A stretch of DNA of 64,000 nt, taken from NCBI GenBank assembly GCA_964432155.1, contig CAYSMF010000006.1:1-64000 (forward strand), read 5' to 3'. The notes under the pieces are model-generated. The model was not told the origin of the DNA and did not search any database. It saw nothing but the letters and a program-made list of their open reading frames with translations. This DNA comes from UBA10438 sp964432155 (GTDB taxonomy: Bacteria; Bacteroidota; Ignavibacteria; Kapaibacteriales; Kapaibacteriaceae). The translations under genes were made by a program, and so were the position numbers. Positions 26,959-35,310 of this stretch are shown one piece after another (the first letter of the stretch is position 1; the number at the start of each line of letters is the position of its first letter).

Positions 26959-26982
26959 CGAAGATACCAAACACTAACTTTG
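26959..26982. promoter_or_regulatory. Back-to-back divergent promoters
   Basis: TATCTTCG on the minus strand (26959-26966) serves the FeS oxidoreductase, and TAACTTTG on the plus strand (26975-26982) serves the CoA transferase. Only eight bases separate the two -7 elements, so the two polymerase footprints overlap and the promoters should compete or share a regulator. Confidence 0.6.
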
Positions 26983-27008
26983 TAGTCTCCGTTCACCAAG
27001 GTGCTTGC

Positions 27009-28286
27009 ATGCCAAACGTCGTACCTGTTGATGTCGCCATCGGCGCAATTCAGTCCGGACATCGACTCTATCTTCACAGCGTAGCGGCCGCACCGCAGGT
27101 GCTCATCGGCGAGATGATGCGTCAGGCGCACCGGCTTCGCGATGTCGAGATTGTCCACCTCCATACCGAGGGGCCAGCCCCCTACGCTGCGCCGGCGTAT
27201 GCCGCCAATTTCCGTGTAAACTGCTTGTTCATCGGTGGCAACATGCGTGCGGCTGTCCAGGAGGGCCGAGCCGATTACACCCCTGTGTTCCTATCGGAGA
27301 TCCCGCACCTATTCCGCGACAAGGTGCTCGACATCGATGTAGCGCTCATTCATGTTTCCCCGCCCGATACGCATGGCTTTTGCTCACTGGGCGTGACGGT
27401 TGAAGCAGCTCACGAGGCACTCCACTCGGCGAAGATTGTGATTGCGCAGGTAAACCCGCGAATGCCACGCACGCATGGTGATGCGCTCATCCATCAAGAT
27501 AAGTTGACGTACATGGTCGACGTTGACCAACCCATTTTCACCGTTGAACCACCGGTTCTCGGTGAGGTTGAGACCGCCATAGGACGTCACGTCGCAGAAC
27601 TCGTCGATGATGGAGCGACTCTTCAGATGGGTATTGGTGCGATACCAGACGCCGTGCTGCACCAGCTGTATCACCGCAAGGATCTCGGCATTCATACCGA
27701 GATGTTCAGCGATGGACTCGTCGAGCTGGTCAATCGTGGTGTCGTAACAGGCGCGCGGAAAACAATTCACCCGAATAAGATCGTCGCGACGTTTGTCATG
27801 GGCACGCAGCGCGTGTACGACTTCATCGACGACAATCCGATGGTTGCAATGCTTGACGTTGCATACGTGAATAACCCTACGGTCATTCAGCGAAACCCAA
27901 AGATGACGGCGATCAACAGCGCTCTCGAAGTTGATCTCAGCGGACAGGTATGCGCAGATTCCCTGGGCACGGCACCCTACTCTGGTGTCGGCGGGCAGGT
28001 CGACTTTATGCGCGGCTCTGCACTCGCGCCAGGTGGCAAGCCGATCATTGCATTACCATCACGGACGTCGAAGGGGCTCGCACGTATCACGCCTACGCTC
28101 AAGAACGGTGCTGGCGTTGTAACATCTCGAGCACACGTGCACTATATCGTCACCGAATACGGTGTAGCGTATCTCCATGGTGCGTCGCTGCGCGAACGTG
28201 CACGCAGACTCATCCGTATTGCGCATCCAGATGATCGCGAGATGCTCGAGCGAGCAGCACGCGAGCTCTGGAAACTTTCTGTGTAA
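27009..28286 (+). CDS. Acetyl-CoA hydrolase/transferase family protein
   Basis: A 425-residue class I CoA transferase (Cat1/Ach1/4-hydroxybutyrate CoA-transferase group). Such enzymes move CoA between acids through a glutamyl-CoA intermediate; the catalytic Glu is in L-G-I-H-T-E-M-F-S-D-G. Other marks are G-G-N-M-R, H-V-S-P-P-D-T-H-G, M-G-I-G-A-I-P-D-A-V and the CoA-site G-G-Q-V-D-F-M-R-G. The ATG at 27009 lies 26 bases after a -7 element; an earlier in-frame start would overlap the divergent gene. It could activate acetate, propionate or butyrate for beta-oxidation, or release acetate. The GWxTD gene follows nine bases later. Confidence 0.88.
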   Translation: MPNVVPVDVAIGAIQSGHRLYLHSVAAAPQVLIGEMMRQAHRLRDVEIVHLHTEGPAPYAAPAYAANFRVNCLFIGGNMRAAVQEGRADYTPVFLSEIPHLFRDKVLDIDVALIHVSPPDTHGFCSLGVTVEAAHEALHSAKIVIAQVNPRMPRTHGDALIHQDKLTYMVDVDQPIFTVEPPVLGEVETAIGRHVAELVDDGATLQMGIGAIPDAVLHQLYHRKDLGIHTEMFSDGLVELVNRGVVTGARKTIHPNKIVATFVMGTQRVYDFIDDNPMVAMLDVAYVNNPTVIQRNPKMTAINSALEVDLSGQVCADSLGTAPYSGVGGQVDFMRGSALAPGGKPIIALPSRTSKGLARITPTLKNGAGVVTSRAHVHYIVTEYGVAYLHGASLRERARRLIRIAHPDDREMLERAARELWKLSV

Positions 28287-28295
28287 GGCTGTTCC

Positions 28296-29597
28296 ATGAA
28301 GACTTCGATCCTGGCCGTTGGCGCGGTTGCAATGATTGCACCTACAACGCCTGCGTTACGTGCGCAGCAGCCTGTTGCGGCCCCGTTCATGGTCGACGTG
28401 ATATCCTCACGAGCGCCGGAGCTCCTTGGGCGTCCGCGTTGCGATGTCTACGTGGCAGTACCCTTTAGCCTCCTGAAGTTCGTTGAACTCGACACCGGAA
28501 ACGTTGCCGAATACACGCTGGAGACCATCATCCGCGATTCTGTAGGACGAAAGGTTGTTGATTCAACATATCGACGCACCATCGTCGAGGACGAAGTTGC
28601 CGTGACGCGAGGTAGCACAGGTGCCGCAGATAACTCTGTTCGCCGTTACCGACTGACTCCCGGATCGTATCGTTGCGAATTCGTTCTTCGCGATGTGTTT
28701 GGGAAGCGCGACTTCTCGCTCTCACAGAAGATCGTGGTCCCAGCCTTCCCTGACGGTGAAGCGAGCATGAGCTCCGTGATGCTGGTGCGGGAAATTGAGC
28801 AACGCGGCGATCGATATGCAATCACGCCATTCATCGGCGACATCCTGTGGTCGAAGGACATACAACTGTTTGCATTCGTGGATTGTTATGTGCCAAGGGG
28901 CGTTCCACGAGTTGGTCTGCATTGGGCCGTAACGGCTACTGACGGCCGTATTCTTGCTTCAGGCATAGGAGAACCCGTCGACGTCCGTTCAGGCGCAGCA
29001 CAGGCCTTCGTCCCCCTCGTACTCCCCCAGCGCATGATGCCAGGCACCTACCAGTTGCGCTTGCGCCTCCACCCGTGGGAACAGCGCGGTTCGATCGACA
29101 CTGCTCTGACACTCACAGAACGCAGTCGGCAGATCATTATTCCTCGATCATCGTCCGGCGCCGTGCTCACCGATCTATCGAAGGCAATCCGGCAGCTCAT
29201 CTATGTTGCTGACCAGGCCGACATCGACATGATCAACTCAGGGGCGACGGAAGCCGATAAACTCGCTCAGTTCGATGAGTTCTGGAAGCGGCTCGACCCA
29301 ACGCCGGCAACCGTAAGGAATGAGGCGTTCGAAGAATTCTATGATCGTGTCGAACAAGCGAACCGTCGCTTCAAATCATACAGCGAAGGTTGGCTCACGG
29401 ACATGGGTCGGGTCTTCATCATCTACGGCGAACCACTACAAGTTGATAGATTCTCGACGCAAAGCGGTATGTCTGTCGCGGTGCGATGGATGTATCCAAA
29501 CAACCTCATGTTTACGTTCGAAGACGCAAGTGGATTCGGCGATTTCCGTTTGCGCACTCCGATGCCAGCAGGTGCCAAGTATCGCTATCGGCGCTGA
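28296..29597 (+). CDS. GWxTD domain-containing exported protein
   Basis: A 433-residue protein with an N-terminal signal sequence (cleavage near L-R-A-Q-Q). The C-terminal ~110 residues hold the GWxTD domain: E-G-W-L-T-D-M-G-R-V-F-I-I-Y-G-E-P followed by R-W-M-Y and F-T-F-E-D. The domain is confined mainly to the FCB group and its role is unknown. The middle is beta-rich and may form immunoglobulin-like domains. It probably sits in the periplasm or at the outer membrane. It is nine bases from the CoA transferase gene, likely in the same transcript, with no obvious functional link. Confidence 0.85.
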   Translation: MKTSILAVGAVAMIAPTTPALRAQQPVAAPFMVDVISSRAPELLGRPRCDVYVAVPFSLLKFVELDTGNVAEYTLETIIRDSVGRKVVDSTYRRTIVEDEVAVTRGSTGAADNSVRRYRLTPGSYRCEFVLRDVFGKRDFSLSQKIVVPAFPDGEASMSSVMLVREIEQRGDRYAITPFIGDILWSKDIQLFAFVDCYVPRGVPRVGLHWAVTATDGRILASGIGEPVDVRSGAAQAFVPLVLPQRMMPGTYQLRLRLHPWEQRGSIDTALTLTERSRQIIIPRSSSGAVLTDLSKAIRQLIYVADQADIDMINSGATEADKLAQFDEFWKRLDPTPATVRNEAFEEFYDRVEQANRRFKSYSEGWLTDMGRVFIIYGEPLQVDRFSTQSGMSVAVRWMYPNNLMFTFEDASGFGDFRLRTPMPAGAKYRYRR

Positions 29598-29627
29598 CAC
29601 GCAACACACGACTACCCCAAAATGACA

Positions 29628-29660
29628 ACGGGCCGCCCCACATGCGTGGAGCGGCCCGTG
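29628..29660. terminator. Hairpin between convergent genes
   Basis: Arms 29628-29636 and 29651-29659 (ACGGGCCGC/GCGGCCCGT) pair over nine bases, with a further CCAC/GTGG pair inside. It lies between the GWxTD gene and the convergent T9SS gene. The T-rich flank (TTGTCATTTT) is on the minus-strand side, so it best fits termination of the minus transcript, possibly both. Confidence 0.7.
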
Positions 29661-29679
29661 CCGTATCTGCGTCGTAGGA

Positions 29680-32142
29680 TTAACGCGCTACAACAACCGA
29701 CAGGACAGCGCGATCTGTGCCGTTCGATGCGACGATCGAGTACGTACCAGATGCTAGTGTACCTGCACCGATTGAAACTGTCTCTTGACCGTTGACAGCA
29801 CCAGTGAAGAGCGTTGCGACCGTGCGGCCTGCAGCGTCAACCACTGTGATGTTCATCGAGCCCTGACCAGCAACACGCACTGTTGAAGCGTCTGTTACTG
29901 GGTTCGCACCAACGAGTGTGAGGCGGATTGCGCCTGTCTCGCTGACGACGTCTGTTTCAACACTTGTTGTTGTGCTTGCACCACGGAGTTGGATAGTAGC
30001 TGACTCTGTTGCGTTCGACTCGAAGTCGAGTGTTGCACCAAAGTTGTTCTTCGACTCAGTTGGAGCAAACATCACTGTTACCTGGTGTGTTGCGCCTGCA
30101 GCAACCTTGATCGGGTTGCCATTCACTGGGCGACCAGCTGTCACGTCGAACGCTGTAGCATCAGCACCAGCGATGTTCACACCCGTGATGACGAGCTCAG
30201 CGTTGCCAGTGTTTGTAAGCGTAACGCTCAGTTCCTTTGTGTCGTTGACAGCGATTGTACCGTAGTTCAGTGTGCTTACGCTCGCAGCGATCTTCGCGCC
30301 TTGTGCTTCCGCACCGAGGAGCCAATCGAAGACCTTTTCTGTGAGGTTGTTGCGCACTGCTTCAGTTGCGATCATTTCTGGTCCAACCGAACCGTACACA
30401 AGCTTACCACCATACGTTGGCTCTACGCGAACCATAGCAATGTTGCCAGGCAGGTTGTCGTAGTACAGAACTGACTTTGCCTTCGAGTTCGCTGTGAGCT
30501 TGAAGATGTCAGTGCCAAGAGCGTAATATGGGTATGCCTGTGATGCTTGGTTACCTGTGAAGGTGATGCCATTGCCGATCGGATCGCCAGCTGTACCCTT
30601 TACAGGGAACGTGATGAGCGATGTCAGGTTACCGTTTGCGTCAAAGTTGCCACGGAATTCAAACTTGTTGTACGCAAGGCCAACAACGTTCGCATAGAAT
30701 GTGCGAGTTGCATCAAACGCAGTGTTTGTTGCATAGCGCTCGTACGCAGCGTACATCGCAGCTTGCGTTTGGATCCAGACACCCTTCTTTGCGCGAAGCA
30801 TGTTCTCGATGCTCGAAAGCGTACCAGCGCGAAGATTCGTCCATGCACCTTCGAACGCGAACACAGCTGCTTGGAATGTGTTCATCGGATAGTTTGTCAG
30901 GATCTCGGTTGCATACGGCATGTAGACAACGTCCGTGCCGTACTTTGCTGATGCTTGTGCAGCGATCTGCGTGAGCACTGGACCATCTGTTCCACCAACA
31001 CCGTAGTAGTTCACAACCTTTGCACCGTTGACCAGGTAGTACACTGGAGGAACAACACCACCAAGTCCGTCAGTTGCAGCAAGAGCAGCATTGACGTTGA
31101 CGAAGACCGAGCGGTTTGGACCAGTTACCTTGAGTGTTGCTGAAGCTGTGCCGTTGCCAGGAACGGTGACCTTTGCAGGAACCAGCTCTGCTGACATACC
31201 GATCTGTGCAAGCGCGTCTGCGTTTGATACGCTGAGGTCGATTGTAACAGGAGCCGAACCATTGTTCGTGATTGTTACTGTCTTCTCTGCTGTAGCACCA
31301 CGGTCGATCTTCTCGTAGATACCAGAGATTGTTGCTTGAGCCTTCGATGCTTCGAAGTAATCAAACGCTGCAGGTGTTTCGTTTGTGACACTTGCGCCAG
31401 CCTGGATGATTTCCAGTGTCGCGTTGTCTTGGATGAACGCAATACCGTAGAGGTTTGCTGGGTTCCATTCCTTACCTGAACCGAAGCCAGGGACGAATGT
31501 GTATGTCTTCGTTTCGCCAGCAGCCTGTGTGATTTCTGTACCGTTTGCGTCTGGGTACATGAACATCATCACGTCGCCGAACTTCGACTCACCATTGCTG
31601 TTCGCAAGTGTTTGTGGAAGGTTCGCGATTGTTACCGAACGCTGAACTGTAGCGAAGAACAGCTTTGCACCCGAGAGTGCGCGATCTGTTGTCACTGTTA
31701 CTTCAACCTTACCACCTACTTGCTTCACGTCGATCTTCGCCATCGATGTTGGCGGGATCTGCGAAACGAGGTTGTTGATTGCAGCAACACCAGCTGTTGG
31801 GTTGATGTTCAGCGTACCACCAACACGGAGGTATGGGATACCGCTGATACCATAGAGATCGTGGCGAACGCCAGGATCACGGCTGTTCATCACATTCCAC
31901 GGATCACCAGGAGCCGGGTAGTTCATGTGATAGCGAAGCGAAATGATGTCATTCTCGAGCTTGACAACAGTCTCGATGAATGGCGCTGCTGCGGCACATG
32001 GCGGGCATGTGGCACTTGTGAACTGTTCGAGCAACTTGTAGCGCTTGTACTTACCTGTGAATTGCGCACTGGCTGAACCAGCTGCAATCACGAGCACAAG
32101 GGCTGCAACGGCGATCGAACGAAAGATTGAACCAGTTGACAT
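29680..32142 (-). CDS. T9SS-sorted Omp28-like protein with thioredoxin fold
   Basis: An 820-residue secreted protein. The ATG at 32142 begins a signal peptide (cleavage after G-S-A-S-A-Q). An Omp28-like thioredoxin domain follows, with L-L-E-Q-F-T-S-A-T-C-P-P-C in the CxxC position near residue 40. A middle region with Ig-like repeats contains two choice-of-anchor-D/HYDIN-like modules (V-T-I-T-N-N-G-S-A-P-V; V-T-L-T-N-T-G-N-A-E-L-V-I-T-G-V). The last ~75 residues are a Por sorting domain ending A-S-G-T-Y-S-I-V and V-V-V-A-R. It should be exported by type IX secretion and may do thiol chemistry outside the cell. Codons favour ACA, CCA and GTT heavily, as in the first gene, suggesting high expression. 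It has its own long leader with hairpins. Confidence 0.85.
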   Translation of the reverse strand: MSTGSIFRSIAVAALVLVIAAGSASAQFTGKYKRYKLLEQFTSATCPPCAAAAPFIETVVKLENDIISLRYHMNYPAPGDPWNVMNSRDPGVRHDLYGISGIPYLRVGGTLNINPTAGVAAINNLVSQIPPTSMAKIDVKQVGGKVEVTVTTDRALSGAKLFFATVQRSVTIANLPQTLANSNGESKFGDVMMFMYPDANGTEITQAAGETKTYTFVPGFGSGKEWNPANLYGIAFIQDNATLEIIQAGASVTNETPAAFDYFEASKAQATISGIYEKIDRGATAEKTVTITNNGSAPVTIDLSVSNADALAQIGMSAELVPAKVTVPGNGTASATLKVTGPNRSVFVNVNAALAATDGLGGVVPPVYYLVNGAKVVNYYGVGGTDGPVLTQIAAQASAKYGTDVVYMPYATEILTNYPMNTFQAAVFAFEGAWTNLRAGTLSSIENMLRAKKGVWIQTQAAMYAAYERYATNTAFDATRTFYANVVGLAYNKFEFRGNFDANGNLTSLITFPVKGTAGDPIGNGITFTGNQASQAYPYYALGTDIFKLTANSKAKSVLYYDNLPGNIAMVRVEPTYGGKLVYGSVGPEMIATEAVRNNLTEKVFDWLLGAEAQGAKIAASVSTLNYGTIAVNDTKELSVTLTNTGNAELVITGVNIAGADATAFDVTAGRPVNGNPIKVAAGATHQVTVMFAPTESKNNFGATLDFESNATESATIQLRGASTTTSVETDVVSETGAIRLTLVGANPVTDASTVRVAGQGSMNITVVDAAGRTVATLFTGAVNGQETVSIGAGTLASGTYSIVASNGTDRAVLSVVVAR

Positions 32143-32196
32143 GCAGGCTCCCTTCGTAGAACGAAAAAATGAAAGTAAACGGACGATCATCGTGAG

Positions 32197-32260
32197 CCGG
32201 AACGGAGTTCCGGAAGGCCGTAATATAGGTTCCGGGAACCTATCTACGGAGGCCAAATTA
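32197..32260 (-). promoter_or_regulatory. Promoter and palindromic leader of the Omp28-like gene
   Basis: A variant -7 element TAATTTG (minus strand, 32254-32260) would give a leader of about 110 bases. Inside it lie a 19-bp palindrome (32225-32243, arms ATAGGTTCC/GGAACCTAT) and a second inverted repeat (32197-32213, arms CCGGAAC/GTTCCGG). They could be an operator just after the start site, or two RNA hairpins. Confidence 0.5.
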
Positions 32261-32290
32261 TCCCGACTAGACACCCAGAACGACCAGATG

Positions 32291-34132
32291 TTACTTGCGC
32301 TTCGGTTTTCCCTGCTTGGACCCACCAGGACCCTGATTGCGAGGGGGCTGACCAGGGATGCTGCGGCCTTGCGCCTCGGCGATTTCCTGCGCTTCACGCA
32401 TCTTTCGCTGAAGCCATGACTCCTTTTTCGGCTCATTTCGGAGGTCGGCGAGCGTCAGCTGGTTCTTCGAGAACTTCGTCTGCCAAACGGTCTGTCCGAT
32501 GGCGACAATATTGAACACGAAGTAATAGAGGTTGAGACCGGCTGGAAGCGATGAGAACATGAGGGTCATCATCACCGGCATCATGTAGACGAGCGCCTTT
32601 TGGCGCGGATCTGTAACGGCCTGCTTCTGCTGGATGAAGAGTGTCGCACCCATCAGCAATGCCAGACCCGAGAACTTATCGAGGTTGACAAGCGGCAACT
32701 TGAATGGCAGACTCAGAACAACATCCGGCACGCTAAGGTCGTAGAGCCACGTCGAGAGGAATTCTGCCTGACGCAATTCGATGTTGAGGTTGAGCACCGA
32801 ATACAGGGCATACAGGAACGGCATTTGAAGCAGGAGTGGTAAACAGCCACCAGCAGGATTGATGCCGTACTGCGAGTACAGCTTCATCATCTCCTGTTGC
32901 TGGGTTTGCATGTCGTCCTTGTACTTCTCGCGAATGTCATTCATCAGTGGCGCGACCAGCTGCATCTTGCGAGCAGACTTCATCTGCGAGATACCCAGCG
33001 GATACAGCAGGGCCTTCATCAGAAGCGCAAAGAGAATAATCGCAATGCCGTAGTTCGGAATGCCCGAGTGAATCAATCGCAATGTTGGGAGCATGAAATA
33101 CTCACCAATCGGCTTGATGATCCACTTCCAACCAAAGTTGATGATGTCGGTCATGCCCATCGTCGCGAGCGTGTCATAGAGCATCGGGCCAGCAAACAAC
33201 GTCAGCGAGTGGGTTTGCGAGCCCCCTCGATATGGAAGCTTCAGTGCGAGCTTGTATGACTCATAGAATCCTTCATCCGGTAGACCAAACTTGTCACCCG
33301 TCAGAAGTGCAGATCCATCATAGCCCTTTTCCGGGAGCATTGCGACGGCAAAGTACTTATTGCGTGTTGCGAGATAATCGATTGTTCCGTTGACTGGTAA
33401 CTCGACCGGTGTATTGAAGTCTGGAGCATCGAGTTCGCTCAACTCACCGTTGGTCGCAACAAGTGCCACCGCATTGTTGGATTCGTCGACAGAGTTTTCT
33501 TCCTGGTAGTTCAGACCATGGCGCCATTCGAGCGTCACGAAGCGGCTTGTTTGCGGGATGACGCTCTCCATGCCGTCGAGCGTGAGATCCGTCTGGATCT
33601 GGTAGCGATCACCCGAGAATGTATAGGTCCGGACGATCTTCCCACCATTCGCAACCGTCGCTGTAGCACGAACTGTAACGGTCTGGCCAGGGGCTACCGT
33701 GATAGCATCCGACGGTGCATCGAACGTGAATGGTATCGTCTCCGACGAAACCTTCTTCCCATTCATGGCACGGAACGAGAAGCCATACTCCAGCTTACCT
33801 GGGCGCACGAGGTCGACGCGCTTCGATGTGTCTTGTTGGCGGTACCATGGACGGTAGTCGAGCAATTGCCATGAACGCACCATCGCACCACGCGAGCTCA
33901 GCTCAATGCGATAGAGGTTTGACGTAATCGTGATGGCTCGCGGTTGGGCTGGCACAAACGCAACAGCCGGTGCTTCTGGCACCACTGCCGCCTTGGCGAC
34001 CTCTTGCTGCTCCTTCGTGACTGCTGTCTGCTGCGGCGTGACATCGCGCGTGGTTGTTCCACTTTGGAAGTAGAACCATACACCGATGATGAGCGAGATC
34101 AGAATAATGCCGAAGAGTGACTGTCTGTCCAT
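32291..34132 (-). CDS. yidC: Membrane protein insertase YidC
   Basis: A 613-residue inner-membrane insertase of the Gram-negative long form: N-terminal helix (F-G-I-I-L-I-S-L-I-I-G-V-W-F), a large periplasmic beta domain (about 60-350), then the conserved core with Y-P-L-G-I-S-Q-M-K-S-A-R-K-M, G-G-C-L-P-L-L-L-Q-M-P-F-L and G-A-T-L-F-I-Q-Q-K. The tail is basic and disordered (P-G-G-S-K-Q-G-K-P-K-R-K). It inserts proteins alone or with SecYEG. It is the last gene of rpmH-rnpA-yidD-yidC, 12 bases after yidD. Confidence 0.97.
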   Translation of the reverse strand: MDRQSLFGIILISLIIGVWFYFQSGTTTRDVTPQQTAVTKEQQEVAKAAVVPEAPAVAFVPAQPRAITITSNLYRIELSSRGAMVRSWQLLDYRPWYRQQDTSKRVDLVRPGKLEYGFSFRAMNGKKVSSETIPFTFDAPSDAITVAPGQTVTVRATATVANGGKIVRTYTFSGDRYQIQTDLTLDGMESVIPQTSRFVTLEWRHGLNYQEENSVDESNNAVALVATNGELSELDAPDFNTPVELPVNGTIDYLATRNKYFAVAMLPEKGYDGSALLTGDKFGLPDEGFYESYKLALKLPYRGGSQTHSLTLFAGPMLYDTLATMGMTDIINFGWKWIIKPIGEYFMLPTLRLIHSGIPNYGIAIILFALLMKALLYPLGISQMKSARKMQLVAPLMNDIREKYKDDMQTQQQEMMKLYSQYGINPAGGCLPLLLQMPFLYALYSVLNLNIELRQAEFLSTWLYDLSVPDVVLSLPFKLPLVNLDKFSGLALLMGATLFIQQKQAVTDPRQKALVYMMPVMMTLMFSSLPAGLNLYYFVFNIVAIGQTVWQTKFSKNQLTLADLRNEPKKESWLQRKMREAQEIAEAQGRSIPGQPPRNQGPGGSKQGKPKRK

Positions 34133-34144
34133 GCGAACCGTTCT

Positions 34145-34399
34145 CTAATGATCGTGATCGTGTCGTGATTGTGTTTCCTTCCCTGGCACGGGGTCGTACC
34201 CGCCGGGATGTAGTGGATGGCAACGCGAAATACGCCGAATTGCAAGCCACGTTCCTTTGACTGCGCCGTGTGTCGTTAGAGCATCAAGCGCATACTGAGA
34301 GCATGTTGGTGTGAATCGACATGATGGAGGAAACATTGGTGAGATGAGCGTGCGATACGCCCGCACCAAGGTTGTCAATATCGCTACTGCGGGGTTCAC
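34145..34399 (-). CDS. yidD: Membrane protein insertion efficiency factor YidD
   Basis: An 84-residue membrane-associated protein that aids YidC-dependent insertion. The family signature is complete: P-S-C-R-F-T-P-T-C-S-Q-Y-A and R-C-H-P-L-H-P-G-G-Y-D-P-V-P, with three conserved cysteines. The start is GTG, overlapping the rnpA stop as GTGA. The tail ends in a His/Asp-rich stretch (H-D-H-D-H). Confidence 0.95.
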   Translation of the reverse strand: MNPAVAILTTLVRAYRTLISPMFPPSCRFTPTCSQYALDALTTHGAVKGTWLAIRRISRCHPLHPGGYDPVPGKETQSRHDHDH

Positions 34400-34779
34400 A
34401 GCGACACCTTCATCGACGAAAACAGCTTGGCCAAGGCCAGGTCGACGTGGTGCTGCACATCTGCGAGACGGAGTAATCCCGGGGCCTGAGGGCGCTGTCG
34501 CCAGATAACGACGATTGCATCGAGATGCTTGATGCCGTGATGCCCGGATGTCTTGACGTACGCTCGGACGGCATGTCGAAGAAGCCGTTTGACCCGATTA
34601 CGGTCCACGGCACGTGGTGCAACGCGCTTCCCTATCGTGACACCCACTCGAAGATTCGTCTGTGAGGTCTCCCCTGCGTGGGGTACTGCTGACAACAGAA
34701 GCGGTCCGGACGTCACTCGACGTCCAGACCGCATTACGTAGTCAAATGCATGTGCTCCCTTCAGTGGTCTGCAGACCAT
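34396..34779 (-). CDS. rnpA: Ribonuclease P protein component
   Basis: A basic protein of 127 residues that assists RNase P RNA in tRNA 5' maturation. The RNR signature region R-A-V-D-R-N-R-V-K-R-L-L-R-H-A-V-R is present, with R-V-G-V-T-I-G-K-R-V before it. It starts nine bases after rpmH and overlaps yidD, the classic gene order. The RNase P RNA gene itself is not recognised in the window. Confidence 0.95.
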   Translation of the reverse strand: MVCRPLKGAHAFDYVMRSGRRVTSGPLLLSAVPHAGETSQTNLRVGVTIGKRVAPRAVDRNRVKRLLRHAVRAYVKTSGHHGIKHLDAIVVIWRQRPQAPGLLRLADVQHHVDLALAKLFSSMKVSL

Positions 34780-34788
34780 GAGAGAGGC

Positions 34789-34935
34789 TTAGCGCGCGAA
34801 GCTAACCGCGATACGAGCGCGACCCTTCGCACGACGACGTGCAAGGACCTTACGGCCGTTCTTTGTTGCCATACGAGCACGGAAACCGTGCACATTGACA
34901 CGACGGCGGCGACTTGGTTGATAGGTACGCTTCAT
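34789..34935 (-). CDS. rpmH: 50S ribosomal protein L34
   Basis: A 48-residue, very basic ribosomal protein. It starts M-K-R-T-Y-Q-P-S-R-R-R-R, continues H-G-F-R-A-R-M-A-T-K-N-G-R-K-V-L and ends with an Arg/Ala-rich helix, a textbook L34. It heads the rpmH-rnpA-yidD-yidC operon. In many bacteria dnaA lies beside rpmH; here a DUF3467 gene does. Confidence 0.96.
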   Translation of the reverse strand: MKRTYQPSRRRRVNVHGFRARMATKNGRKVLARRRAKGRARIAVSFAR

Positions 34936-34979
34936 AGCTTCACACCGGAAATTCTGGTTGACCGTTCGTTAGAGAACGA

Positions 34980-34987
34980 CAAACATA
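34980..34987 (-). promoter_or_regulatory. -7 element TATGTTTG for rpmH operon
   Basis: Minus-strand perfect match to TAnnTTTG, leaving a leader of about 45 bases before the rpmH ATG. It lies in the 60-base gap after the DUF3467 gene. Confidence 0.65.
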
Positions 34988-34995
34988 TGAAAAAA

Positions 34996-35310
34996 TCAGT
35001 TGATATTCGTCACGCCAGGAGGAAATGGCTGATGTTGGCCATCTACCTGGATTTCGCCGTACTGGTTCTCGAACTTGCCGATGTTATCGGCCAGGGCGTG
35101 GAGAAGCAGCTTCGCATGCTGTGGGGTCATCACGATACGGGCGTGAACACGTGCTTTTGGCACTCCTGGGAGGATTCGGGTGAAATCGACCACGAATTCG
35201 GCTGGTGAGTGCGAAATGATGGCCAGATTCGAGTAAATGCCTTCGGCTTCCTTTTCGCCGAGCTCGATGGTCATCTGCTGTTCTGGCTGGTTGTTCGTTG
35301 GATTCGACAT
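34996..35310 (-). CDS. DUF3467 domain-containing protein
   Basis: A 104-residue soluble protein of the DUF3467 family, common in Bacteroidota and Chlorobi and of unknown function. Typical marks are Y-S-N-L-A-I-I-S-H-S-P-A-E-F-V-V-D-F, V-H-A-R-I-V-M-T-P-Q-H-A-K and G-K-F-E-N-Q-Y-G-E-I. The start shares one base with the stop of the TPR gene (TAATG), so it is probably translated from the same mRNA. Confidence 0.88.
   Translation of the reverse strand: MSNPTNNQPEQQMTIELGEKEAEGIYSNLAIISHSPAEFVVDFTRILPGVPKARVHARIVMTPQHAKLLLHALADNIGKFENQYGEIQVDGQHQPFPPGVTNIN

Noticed and set aside
34936..35000. oriC directly upstream of rpmH
   Set aside because: The 60-base gap holds only a promoter; no DnaA boxes and no dnaA gene are next to it.
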